A DNA stretch of 64,000 bases from Arachnopeziza araneosa (taxonomy: Eukaryota > Ascomycota > Leotiomycetes > Helotiales > Arachnopezizaceae): NCBI GenBank assembly GCA_003988855.1, contig QYAI01000106.1, positions 1 to 64,000 of the forward strand. Reading direction: 5' to 3'. Of the stretch, positions 1 through 10,456 are shown piece by piece. The notes below the pieces were generated by a model. The model had not been told where the DNA came from. It saw only the letters and a program-made list of their open reading frames with translations, and made no database searches. Every line of letters starts with the position of its first letter. The first letter of the stretch is position 1. A program made the position numbers and the translations under genes.

Positions 1-632
1 AATTATTTAAAGTAAAAAAAAATAAAAAGTAAAAAAAGTTTTAGCTGTAAAAAAAGTAAAAAAAAAGTTAAAATACAAAGTTAGCTAAGTTAAATATAAC
101 TTAAACTTTAAATAGTATTTAGCTTTAAACTTAGCAAAATTTTTAAAAATGCTATAAGATTTTTACTTAAACAACTTTACACAACTAAAACTTTTACAAC
201 TTTTGTACAAATAGCTAAAGTTATAAAAGTTAAAAAAAAAAATTAAACACGTAAAAAAAAACAAAGCAATAAGTGTAGTAAAAAGAAATAAATTTTACGC
301 AAACAATGCTTAAGCATTAAAGCACTAAAACACTACTAACTTTAAAAAAAAAAAATTTAATGCGCTACTTAATTTTTAATTTTTATTTCTTATTCTTTAT
401 CTTTATCTTTCTTGTTATTTTCGCTTTTATTCTCGTTCGAAGCGTATTAGAAACTTTTTTTGCTTTTTTTGTTTGTATTAGACTTAGATTAAGCAACTTT
501 CGAATGTAACTAAAGCAAAACACATATAATTAGACAAAGTCTGACTTATATTAAAACTATTTAGAAAAGCTTAAAAATAAGCTTTAGTCTAAAAAAAAAA
601 AATGTAATAAGCAAAATATTACGTAAACTAAT
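1..632. other. AT-rich, probably RIP-mutated DNA
   Basis: This stretch is almost entirely A, T and homopolymer-like runs, with TA-rich dinucleotides and no believable open frame. It abuts a repeat copy (633-884) that differs from its sister copies mainly by C-to-T and G-to-A changes. That pattern is the footprint of repeat-induced point mutation in ascomycetes. No telomere repeat is visible, and no gene is seen. Confidence 0.7.
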
Positions 633-884
633 TGTTATGTGTAGATAGCACAAGCGACAGAATTTTATTTCTAAAGTGTAAAAAATAAGAAGTACATTTA
701 AAGTTTATTCGAACTAAAGCTAGAGAGAAGTTTACTGTAGATAAGGCACACTTTACTCTTGTAGTTTTTCTTTTCTTATATTTTTTTTTTTCTTCGTAGC
801 TAGCTTATAAACCGAATGTACTTAGACTATTAACGCACTTCTATATGCCTTTTGACTAGCTACATCCGTGTTCGTGCCGTTACA
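633..884 (+). mobile_element. Terminal-repeat-like element, copy 1 (RIP-mutated)
   Basis: This 252 bp copy starts TGT and ends ACA, like a solo LTR. It matches 1055-1293 on the same strand and 7591-7841 inverted. Relative to those copies it carries dense transitions to A and T, for example GGGGTACATTCAG has become GAAGTACATTTAA. It keeps the 12 bp segment TGTAGATAAGGC that copy 2 lacks. I see no target-site duplication. Confidence 0.75.
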
Positions 885-1054
885 CTCGGAGATTAGAACA
901 ATCAAACATCTGGGAATAGCTAAGATTGTAACTTTGCCTATCAGTGTTTAGTAGCTCGGCTGTGACCTGGAGTAGTGTTGGAACATTTTTTAGGAGTTGA
1001 CGACTTGATTTTCTGCAGTAGGGAGTAGCCTCTATTTATAAGCTTCTAGTACAC
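885..1054. other. Spacer between repeat copies 1 and 2
   Basis: This 170 bp spacer has near-normal base composition. If copies 1 and 2 were the two LTRs of one miniature element, this would be its interior. No primer-binding site or matching flanking duplication was found, so the link is not shown. Confidence 0.4.
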
Positions 1055-1293
1055 TGTTGCGTAGACGGCACGGGCGGACAGGACCTCATTACCGAAGTGT
1101 GGAGAATAAGGGGTACATTCAGAGTCTATTCGGACTAGGGGCGGAGAGAAGTCTGCACACCTCACTCATGTGGTTCTTCTTCCCTCATATTCTTCTTTTC
1201 CTTCGTAGCTAGCCTATGAACTGAATATACTCAGACTATCAACGCACTCCCATATGCCTCTTGACTAGCCATATTTGTGTTCGTGCCGTTACA
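1055..1293 (+). mobile_element. Terminal-repeat-like element, copy 2
   Basis: This 239 bp copy begins TGTTGCGTAGACGGCACG and ends CGTGCCGTTACA, so ACGGCACG/CGTGCCGT also forms a short inverted repeat near both ends. It is almost unmutated compared with copy 1 and nearly identical to the reverse complement of copy 3. It lacks a 12 bp segment that both others have. It contains no open frame. Confidence 0.8.
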
Positions 1294-2560
1294 AATCGCT
1301 ACTTTCGCTTTTCTTTCTTGTTTAATTGCGATGGTTAAAGTCTTTTCAAAATTCGGAGCATTTGAGAAATCGTACTATTACGAAATAATATAGCTCTAAA
1401 TTTTAAAGACATTTAGAGAGAAAGAGAATGCATTTCGAAAGTTACTCCAGTGCGAGAAGGCGATATGTTTTAGTGCTTATTAATATAAACTAGCCTAACG
1501 GCAAATATACTATATTTCACGCCTAGGCTTGCTATGTCTACTTAGTTACGATTTCAGATTTAACTATGTGTGTGGCGTACACTAGTCACGCGTGTGGCGT
1601 AGACGCAGGTTTCTCGAACATTCTATCGGTAGGTGGTAGTATAGCTGGTGCCTGGTCGTCTTGCATCTGGCGTCTGCCTTATATTTTGTGCATCGATATA
1701 AAGTTATGTTTTTTTCTGGCAGGGACTCCGAGGAGCGAACGCCACGACATCTACCACAAAGCAAAATCTAGTGACAACGCGCTTGCGCCTCTAATGGCTG
1801 CTAAGGTTAACTGTCGTACGCAGATATTAAAACGATTGCGACTTTTCTAAGTTCTCTCGAACAATCTTTCGAATAGGTGTCTTAAGACAATTAATACTAT
1901 CTTGATAGAATATGTTACGAAGTGTTTTCCCGGTCTCTTTGGTATAGGCTCGCAGCTCTGCCAATATCTGCTCTGCGTATGATCAGACGCGGCACTGCCG
2001 CAGCGCCAACCCTCGTGTCCCCACGAGTTGGCATATGAAGTAGCCTGTGGGAGAGGAGAATTATAATGAAACATTGGGAAAGAGCGGAGAATGGTATCCA
2101 GGAGGGATTCCCGGATCCTGTTAGTTGAATGCGAGTCTCACCATGTGCTGCCCTAGAGCCTCTGTGCATTTGTGGAGTTGGAAAGATAACGGATGCTCTA
2201 TTTATGCAGTTTATATTTCACGAGAGAAATAAGCCAATGATTCCGAAACTCATGCTTCTCGCTCTGCATCCTCAATTCCTCTAATTCACATCCCCAAGCG
2301 GCGACATCGGGCTTCATGGACTTCTTGGGGGCATTGGCGACCTCACGACCACGGTGGGGTAGTGGTTCACGAAGAGTGAGATCGAGTCATTTGCCCATTC
2401 GTTTCTGAACATGTCTTGCGTTTGCTTGATGCAAAGTCTTTCAAATGCCTCGCGCCACTCTATGGAGATTAGAAGCTACGACTAGAAATACAAGCCCCAG
2501 AGATCTATGGCGTGGCCATGCCCAAGCGTTGTATCATTGACTTCAAGCACACAGGGTATT
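1294..2560. other. Degenerate intergenic DNA
   Basis: No complete gene is seen. On the minus strand at about 1846-1985 a stretch of roughly 50 codons reads like protein, with YAEQILAELRAYTKETGKT in it, but it has no start and meets a stop immediately upstream. It may be a transposon remnant; the family was not recognised. Confidence 0.4.
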
Positions 2561-5500
2561 CTATCCTAAAAGGCGGCTCCCAACATCCCAGCCGGCAATA
2601 TATGGCCGCTCCATATCCTCCAATGTCATTCCCCACGACCCGACAGTCCTATCCTGCTTGTTTGACGGAAGGAACAAATTACAGTCGACCCACTCGTTCT
2701 CATGCGACCAGGTCACGAAACCATGGCCCCAATCACCGTAGCAGCCAAGTCCGGCGCCGATAGACGTCTGGCCGAGATGCGGCAGCTGGCCGATCAGATC
2801 GTACTTGACACCGTCATCTGTGGTAAAAACCCGCACGCCCAATACGCCGAACCAACTGTACACCTCGAGTATGCTGCGGACATAGCTCTTATTTTCCAGA
2901 CGCACCGGCATCCATTTGATACTAAAGTAATGCTGATTACCCTGAGAGGCAAGGCCATCACGTACCCATGATTCATCGCAGCCTGAGAACGGGTCTTCCC
3001 CATCACCCTGCTGGAAATGAGTGCGAAAAGTGATATAAGAATCTTTGCCGCTCTTCTGGCGTGATATTTGTAAGACATCGTGGCCCTTTCGGCTAGCTTC
3101 AATATCAGAGGATGGCATAAGCGCGGTCAAAATCGGGCCCACGAGTTCCATATCGTGTGGGAGTTCACATTGATGCAAGCCGCACAACTTGAAGTCACGT
3201 TTCTGAGCACTTTGTCCATAAAGTCCGATAGTTGCAACATCAGAGCCGATCGCTATGGCCGCGACTTGGTGATAGCCCCAGCCAAGTACGTCGCCAACCA
3301 AAATTGAGAAATCTTGCTCGACTTCAGTCTCAAGGTCAAAGGCTGTAGTCTGCACACTTGCCTTGCCGGCGTCGTCAAATCCAATGATGGCCAGTTCGAC
3401 ATTCTTGGCGCCTTCCTTTACGCCGCCACGTGCTAGCAAAGCGCTGTCTTTGGATACATTGGAGCCTCTAAACGTTTTGACGAATCCATATGGCGCATCA
3501 GGCAAGTTGACCTTGGCATAGATGACTGTGTCACCAGAAACACCAATAGAAGCTCGCTTCTCGATCTGGGATAATCCCAGTATTTCAGGACCATTGATGA
3601 AATTTCCCGTGACAAATCGGGTAAAGTTCAAGGCACTTTCTGGGACACCAGTGAGGATAGTCACCGGGACTGTTCTTGACATCTTTTGTTCCAAAGCCCA
3701 TGATTGATTTACATGGAAAGGCGCCGAGGTGCCATCGGACGGCACTTCATATGACCAGTTGGAGCTGTAGAATGTGCTGCTCATGAGTACATCGCCAGTA
3801 TCATCTCCTTTTTCTGCCCAGCTAAATCCAGCAAGGCCAGTACGTTCTCCGGGCTCACGCATCCAATGCATTAGCTTCCCGGTTGGTGTTATTTGCTCAT
3901 TGATGAGACGGTTCCGGATGGTGAATGTGGACTCGGTCTTGTCTCCGAATTTAACTGTAGCAGGATTCCAGAAATTGATGCAAGTTCCCTTTCCAGAACC
4001 AGCATTCAAATCTTGAATCTGAATGAAACCACCAGATAGTAACCCTCCAATAGCCGACTGAAGTGGAAACTGGCCAATCTTGTTGAATTCACCGGTCTTG
4101 AGCATCTGACCGTATTTGAATTGATCTGGAGACATAAACTGTCTTGGTCCGTAATTTGAACGGTCATCAAGATTGTTTCGGAAAGTCCAACCCTTGGACC
4201 TATGAGCTTCGGCATGCCCCGACAGTAGAAGAGGAGCCGGATTATGCATATCATACCCGCCCCATGAAGCGGTCCAGTTTTGCGGCGTGATGGCAGTCAT
4301 CGGCTGTGGTATGAGCTTCATGGCGGCGAACCAACCTTTGTGTTTGTTCCAGTCGTCGTCGATAAGACGGTTATCTTTAAATCCGACATTGTAAACTTCT
4401 TTGGCCGATTCATTGAGACAGGCCATACTAATCAAGTTAGAAAGGGGTCTTTGAAATGTAATAGAATAGTACATACCATCGAGCACGATTCACACATGCT
4501 TGTGGCTCCATGAATTGCTTGTCACCTTCACATGTATTAGCTATGTCGGTGGGTTGCAAGCTCACATACCGTATGCAATCCACTGCTGACCGAGCTCGTT
4601 GCGCACCAGGATACCCGTAGCACTATCGTCATCATGCATCTGAAATCGTCAGCAAAATACGAAAAGATATTGCTCTGCCACGTACATAGCGACACAAAAA
4701 GTCCCACGCAACCTCGCCCTGCAAGGCGATTGCTCCCATGGATATATAGTCAGGGTTGTGAAGCGGCCGACGAGGGGATCTAAGATGCCCCGAGCTGAAT
4801 AAATCAGTAAGAAAATGTGCTGCAAATGCCTCGTGAGCATATGCATAGCGAAGCTGCTTTGTTTTCTCCGCGTCTGTGGGTTTGCTCTGTGCGAGGCGGG
4901 CCAACTGAAGTGCGCGTGTATGGCCGAGGCAATACGCCATAATAGCATGCTCGCCCTGTGTCAGGTTAGATAGAGTTATGTCATAGAGTTGCGTTGCATA
5001 CAAAATGGTCGACGTTTGTAAAGGCACACCACGCATATACCGAAAAAATCTTGCCGTACCAAGGTGATGTGGCATTTATGAATTCGTCTTCTGTTGGGAT
5101 ATGACAGTGATCGTCCGATCCGTGTGGATAGGCGTGGCCTGGATCGTGACTGCGGTGATTAGCAGAATTACTTGTAGAACCTATTGAACACTCACTATAC
5201 CGCGGCTGTGGAATCTCCAGCCTTGATAGCTGCTTGAAGAGCATGGTGCTCCGAGGTGATCAGGTCATGAACGTTCTTCAAGTAACCATCCCTATCAACG
5301 AAAAGGCAAGTGGCAGCAGAATTGAACCGATCCATAGGTAAGAGTTTCGAATGTGGATAGATATCAGTCCCAAAATCCGGCACATCTGAGATTGGGTGAT
5401 AGCCTCCATTAGACTCCTTGTGCATATAAAAGTCACCGGCAAGGGCAATAATGTTCCCAAAGCTTAGAGGTACATCTCCTTTTGTAGTGTGAACTGTGAG

Positions 5501-5790
5501 CAGCTCCTTCTCGATGTCGAGCCTCTGGCCGTTGCAGTCAAAAATCTCCACGTAACGAGCAGTTTCTTGGTGCTCGGCGGCTGCTACGTCAGTCTTACAG
5601 CTACTTTAAGAACTCTGCGAATCATACCTTCTAGTTCATAATAGTCCTTCTCCTTTTCAAAGGGTAGAACGGTATCATTAAGCGTAAATGTCTGATCGCA
5701 GTTGTCGATCTGCGGTGGGATCAGGTATCCAAGCTCCAAGAGCTTTTGCTTCGTAGCTTCGTCCACAGTTTCGACAGTGCTTGTAGCCAT
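2561..5790 (-). CDS. Large protein with a zinc phospholipase C-like domain
   Basis: Seven exons (5790-5628, 5580-5196, 5149-5041, 4955-4686, 4639-4570, 4525-4477, 4427-2561) splice in phase to 970 residues. The start is the ATG at 5790, since the codon upstream is TTG. The N-terminal 350 residues contain HDPGHAYPHG and then HEAFAAHFLTDLFSSGHLR, a His/Asp-rich helix pair of the type seen in zinc-dependent phospholipase C/P1 nuclease-fold proteins, best known to me from bacteria. The remaining ~600 residues form one long exon that looks beta-rich and that I do not recognise. No signal peptide is evident. It is transcribed divergently from the 6630 gene and lies between inverted repeat copies. 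The exon structure is secure; the enzymatic role is inferred from the motif, and a metal-binding protein of other function is possible. Confidence 0.75.
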
Positions 5791-6629
5791 GATCAATTCT
5801 TTTGCCTGACTTTGTGATGCTGCTCGAGCGTGAAGGGGCGCCTCTTATAACATCAAAGTATCCAACGCTGAACTAAAGTCTCGACGCATGCTTCCAGACC
5901 GTGTTAACTTGACAAAATGAGAATGAACTAAATCGCGGGGAGGTTGCGGGAAGGCTGCGGGAAGGCTCTTGAGTGGTCGGACTTGGTGGCGTATGTGACT
6001 TAAGTAATTTTGGCGCCGTGAGTACGTTCTCATTTTTGCCAGTTTGTACAGTATCGCTCCCCACTTCCAGCTGAAGAAGCTTGTGGAGATATTGTTTACA
6101 GTTTTGAAAACGCCAAAACGGATCACCGCTCTTTACAGAGAGCTTGAGAGCCGACTAGCCGGAGAATTGGCGGGCCAGTTCAGCAAGCCTCATTAACGGC
6201 AGCGAAACGCCTCAGCGTATAATAACCAGTTTTAGGCCTAAAGCAAATGACATGTATCACATGGTAACCAAAAAGGAGAAGATGTCGCAGGTTATTTCCT
6301 AAACAGTAAATTCAGCTGGAGAGTTGCAGACGCCACCAATAGTTTTGGGCCAGTGAACGCGGTTGCGGCTGGTATCGGTAATTATTCGTGGAGCTGGCCA
6401 GAATAACTTTCTCCGTAGAAGGGACAAGCTCATCTCCATCCAGACGAGAGCCGATCTTATCACCGCCGGGGAAATTTGAAGAGGAATGGCGGAAGTTGAC
6501 CTGTCACATCATATATGAAAGGAGATAGCCAGCCCCATCATGAATGCTCTTGATAGAAAAGACTTTTCATAGACACTCTTCTTGATTGACATCGGGAATT
6601 TTCGATACTAAAACATAAGTTAGTCAACC
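5791..6629. promoter_or_regulatory. Divergent intergenic promoter region
   Basis: This 839 bp region separates the oppositely directed genes that start at 5790 and 6630, so it should hold both promoters. No specific operator was recognised. Confidence 0.4.
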
Positions 6630-7304
6630 ATGGCGACACGCTTGAAAACACCGATCGAGGCATTGGACAAGGCTAAAATCAAAAAGAAGGAGGTACAGTA
6701 CACTTGTCTACTTTGCATAAGGTGGTTGAAGCTAAAGGTTACAGGCCCAGGAGAAATCGCATATCGAAGTCCCCGGATACGTCCAGAAATATTTTGGCTG
6801 GATCTGGTGTGTGATTGTCAATCAGACCCAGTTCGATGTCCGCTTTATCCCTGGCGACCTCGTCAATGGCGAGATGTTGAACGGCCCGCCTGGCTCAAGC
6901 TCATACAACGCTGCCGCGTTCGGGCTCGGTGGAAACACCTTCTGGGGGATGGGATACCGACCTCGCGGAGGTGTCTGCCTCACTATGCAGCTTGACGAGA
7001 ATCACACATTTGACTTTACTGTCGTAAGTGTTTTCGTCTCTCTCTTATATATGATTGAGATGGCTGATGACCCGTCCAGGGCCTCGCCTCGGTCATGATT
7101 GGAAATTACCAGGTCTCGCTTATCCGCGGTCACGATCGTGGTAAAGCTGTGGACAACCTTGGCACCTCGGGGGGCTCAATCTCATCCGACAAGTACGAGG
7201 GTGCCGATAACAGCGTCAAACATAATAATGTTCAGTTCAAGATCAATGTGTCCACCTCACCAGGGCAGATCATGAAGGTTGTAATTTCACAAGATGAGAT
7301 CTGA
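6630..7304 (+). CDS. Hypothetical protein, 186 aa
   Basis: Three exons (6630-6692, 6751-7023, 7080-7304) give 186 residues. The first acceptor could instead be at 6744, which adds two residues. The ATG has a good context (tcaaccATGG). The product starts with a short Lys-rich helix and then becomes Gly/Asn-rich with alternating hydrophobic residues, suggesting a compact beta fold. It contains VNQTQFDVRFIPGD and PRGGVCLTMQLDEN. There is no signal peptide or transmembrane segment. I do not recognise the family. It is head-to-head with the phospholipase-like gene and shares its repeat-flanked island, so co-expression or joint acquisition is plausible but unproven. Confidence 0.7.
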
Positions 7305-7590
7305 GGGATGTTGTTCTATGCTTCTATTGCTATCTAGCTTGCTGTAACTTCAGTATATGTACCATCTATTGCCGAAATAACAAATGCCTTTATATATCGT
7401 TTGTTACTGTTGCATATTACAATACTAGTGTCACGGAACGGGCCGCTTGATCAGCCACACTCGTCGCAGCCACGCGTACTTCTTGATCACCACAAGACTG
7501 ATCATGATTTCTCAAGGGATTCACAAATCTAGAATTATTTGAAATCAAAATACCGATGGTTTGTCCCGCCACACAGTGCGTCTCGCTACG
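7305..7590. other. Intergenic, nothing recognised
   Basis: 3' flank of the preceding gene up to repeat copy 3. No feature was seen. Confidence 0.4.
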
Positions 7591-7841
7591 TGTAACGGCA
7601 CGAACATGAATATGGCTAGTCAAGAGGCATATGGGAGTGCGTTGATAGTCTGAGTATATTTAGTTCATAGGCTAGCTACGAAGGAAAAGAAGAATATAGG
7701 AAAGAAAAACTACATGAGTGGGGTGTGCCTTATCTACAGCAGACTTCTCTCCGCCCCTAGTCCGAATAGACTCTGAATGTACCCCTTATTCTCCACACTT
7801 CGGTAATGAGGTCCTGTCCGCCCGTGCCGTCTACGCAGACA
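7591..7841 (-). mobile_element. Terminal-repeat-like element, copy 3 (inverted)
   Basis: This 251 bp copy is the reverse complement of the 1055-1293 element. It begins TGTAACGGCACG on the plus strand and ends GCAGACA. It includes the 12 bp segment missing from copy 2 and shows few transitions, so it escaped the mutation that degraded copy 1. No flanking duplication is visible. With copy 2 it brackets a 6.3 kb island in inverted orientation. Confidence 0.8.
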
Positions 7842-8196
7842 GTAAGGCGAGAGTAAGTAGCGCTTAAGCAAAGCGGCGATAATAACTAACTACGTTCGAA
7901 TAAAGAAAGGTAAAGATTCGGTAGAGACAACTTTAGTAACTATAAAATCAGCATAGAAAAATGACCGTGGTTATGGCAAACCCTCACAGTTGGTGCGTTT
8001 GAACGTTGGGATCTAATTCAGTTGTTGTACGGGCCACATGACTAAAATCCAAAACATCTGAACTACAAGGTTATGAGACAACAATCACTTTGCCTTTTTA
8101 ACACTTTGATTTATCTCAAATTGTTTACTGGCCCCCAAAATGGAGCCCGGTATATCAATGCTTGAGCTGAGGAAGCAGAAACCCGATACGGGTCCG

Positions 8197-8535
8197 TACT
8201 GTGATCGCTGCTAGTTGATGACAACAACTGTATCCGGCGTAAATGCTCTTATGTCTTCTAACGGCTATAGTCATATCAGCTCGGGAAACTTGCTAGATTC
8301 ACCTATGAGTGTCTGTCCCATGTGCTTTACAATCTCTGATTATTATGAAAGTAAGGATGGAGATGGTTTAAGAATCAAGGCCCAGAAACTCGAGGTCACA
8401 GACTCATATGAGGGTCTTCAACAGGAATCTCAAAGCTGCCTCATCGAGAGACTTAATGTTCACAGGGGAGAAGGAGGAATAGGAGGAATAAAGCATGAAG
8501 TTATCAGCATGAAGAAAGAGTTTCGTTGTCGATAA
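8197..8535 (+). pseudogene. Possible HET-domain N-terminal relic
   Basis: The frame from 8197 reads YCDRC, then a TAG at 8212-8214, then about 105 codons to a stop at 8535. The piece has CDRC, ALMSSNGYSH and CPMC in order. That resembles the cysteine-containing N-terminus of fungal heterokaryon-incompatibility (HET) proteins, which often begin with CxxC and end the segment with CxxC. The HET domain itself is absent. The resemblance is from memory and is weak. The piece could instead be a chance open frame. Confidence 0.35.
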
Positions 8536-8879
8536 ACTCCTGTTACTCTGGAGGTGTTTTTAACTCACTGCCCAAGGAAATTCTTAAGCGGAAACTTCGA
8601 CATTGGCGTTTCGTAACTTGGCCTCAGGATGCGGAGAAGAGGGTCTCAAAGTGTCTCTCTTGAGTTGGTTACGCAGTGTCAATTCGAGTATTGGATGAAT
8701 GTGATTGCCACTTCTGTGAAAGAGACCCTGCTCGAGCTTTTCTTTACAATGATCTTTGGAGTGGCAACATGAAATATAAACATTTGAAATTAATTTATAC
8801 ATATGATGGTGCTGCACATGCCCTTACAGAGCTAAAGGGGACGAGATCTTAACTCTCTTATGAGTAACACGCATCCAAT

Positions 8880-9875
8880 CTAATCTTGTATTCTTTGGTT
8901 ACAAAATGGCGGAACGGCATAATAGATGAAAGCATGCACCACACAAGCTGTCAAATCTCCCACCCAATGCACCCAGTGGTATGTAAACCTGTGACTGGCA
9001 GCCATCAACCCTAGGCATCTCGCTGGATTGCACGACAAGCCCAGGTACCCAGGTCTCGCGATTCCCCCGGCAAAAAGGGCAATGGCGGACGAGAAGCCCA
9101 CGAGAAACGGCCCTAGGCCAGGCCCAAAACTGCCATGATTTCTGGGATCCAGACCTAATCCAAAAGCAAGAAAGAGCACGAAGAGCGCCCCCATCGTCTC
9201 AAGCGCAAAGGCCTGCTTTGCTGGGACCTCGCCAGCATCTATGTAGCAGCCCGGCGAGAAGACCAAGACCTCTGGCTCCCCGCCCAGTGCCGAGCGGAGG
9301 ATATAAGCCCCCGTCACGCCGCCGATGCACTGAAAGATGATGTACAGGACCATGCGAGGCAGGGAGGTGAGTTTCGCCAGGAAGGTAGCGAAGGTGATGA
9401 GCGGCGTCAGATGCGCGCCCGTCACGGGCCCGAGGTTGAAGATGAAGAGCGTGATGATGAGGAACTGCACCACGGCGGCGATGAAGACGGGGAGGATCGG
9501 GCCCAGGGCCGTTGCGGTCGAGAGGCTCGCCGTACCGTGCGCGACGAGCCCGGCGATGAAGACCCAGCAGCACAACCCCACGCCTTCCAGGCACGCGTTC
9601 CGCCACAGATGGACGTCTCTGAATCCGCGCAGACTCAGGATCCCCGACCATTTGGGGGACTGGACGGCGTCTGGGTTCGTCAGCTGTAGTTTCTCGTAGT
9701 CCGGGTCGGATTGTGAGATGGCGTTGAGCTGGTTGCCGCCGATGCGACCCACGAAGGGCTGCGAGTTGATGTTGGCCGGGCTGATGGGCGAGGACATGGT
9801 GCGCCAGCGGCGAATCGGTGGAGGGTCCTCGGCGGATCTCATGGCCATGAGTTTTTCCATCGGGGGGAGAGCCAT
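8880..9875 (-). CDS. Aquaporin-like (MIP family) channel
   Basis: A single-exon gene of 331 residues with about six hydrophobic segments after an ~85-residue cytosolic N-terminus. The second pore motif is intact (SCNPARCLG), but the first, normally NPA, reads HLT in GPVTGAHLTPLITF. MIP channels pass water, glycerol or other small neutral solutes. Loss of the first NPA is seen in some fungal and plant divergent subfamilies and would change selectivity. The start at 9875 leaves a long tail, and a downstream Met such as residue 10 or 12 is possible. Strong antisense open frames here are shadows of its GC-rich codons. Family assignment is confident; substrate is unknown. Confidence 0.85.
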   Translation of the reverse strand: MALPPMEKLMAMRSAEDPPPIRRWRTMSSPISPANINSQPFVGRIGGNQLNAISQSDPDYEKLQLTNPDAVQSPKWSGILSLRGFRDVHLWRNACLEGVGLCCWVFIAGLVAHGTASLSTATALGPILPVFIAAVVQFLIITLFIFNLGPVTGAHLTPLITFATFLAKLTSLPRMVLYIIFQCIGGVTGAYILRSALGGEPEVLVFSPGCYIDAGEVPAKQAFALETMGALFVLFLAFGLGLDPRNHGSFGPGLGPFLVGFSSAIALFAGGIARPGYLGLSCNPARCLGLMAASHRFTYHWVHWVGDLTACVVHAFIYYAVPPFCNQRIQD

Positions 9876-10456
9876 GTTGGTGATGCTGTTGTGGAAGTTG
9901 TGACGATGTCAGATGGAAAATATAAATGATATGAGATAAGGAAGACGATAGGCGTTGCATTAGCTTCACTTTGCAGATCTAAGTCGTGTGGCTTGCATCT
10001 GACCTAGGGAGCAGGCGAAGCCCGAAGGCAAGGATAAGACTGGCAAGTGGAGAATCCTAAATCAAATCTAGAGTTGTTTGAGAACGAAAGATATCAAATA
10101 AGAATTCTCTGAAGTTATGTCGCGGTAAACTCTTCTATACTTTCATTAGACTCAGGTGCATATATTGTTGCTTCTCCATTTACAAGAACTCCCTTTGCTC
10201 CTCGATGCGTTCAACATAGATTAAAAGATACATTATGGTTAGCCTTTCTTCACATCCACCATGAGAGAAAAATGCAAACGCCCCTCTAGCCCTTTATTCC
10301 AAACCGAAGATCGAGGATGAAAATTTTGTCCATTCTGCAGGAATTGATATATATACATGCCAGTAAGACTACCTCAGCTGCGAATGACAGGACCTCAATG
10401 ATGCCCCATAGAATACAAGAATTGTTGATTAAAAATGAAGTGACAAGGTGGCCAAC
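9876..10456. other. Intergenic, nothing recognised
   Basis: Upstream region of the aquaporin-like gene and downstream region of the oxidase gene. No gene or RNA was seen. Confidence 0.4.

Noticed and set aside
633..1293. A complete miniature LTR element with copies 1 and 2 as its LTRs
   Set aside because: No target-site duplication or primer-binding site, and the two copies are very different in mutation load.
1055..7841. A single large transposon with the two inverted repeats as its terminal inverted repeats
   Set aside because: No transposase gene lies between them, a third copy exists outside in direct orientation to one of them, and the ends look like solo LTRs.
9199..9969. Long minus-strand open frame of 256 codons overlapping the aquaporin-like gene
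   Set aside because: It is a frame-shifted shadow of the GC-rich channel gene, rich in Arg and Pro and without motifs.
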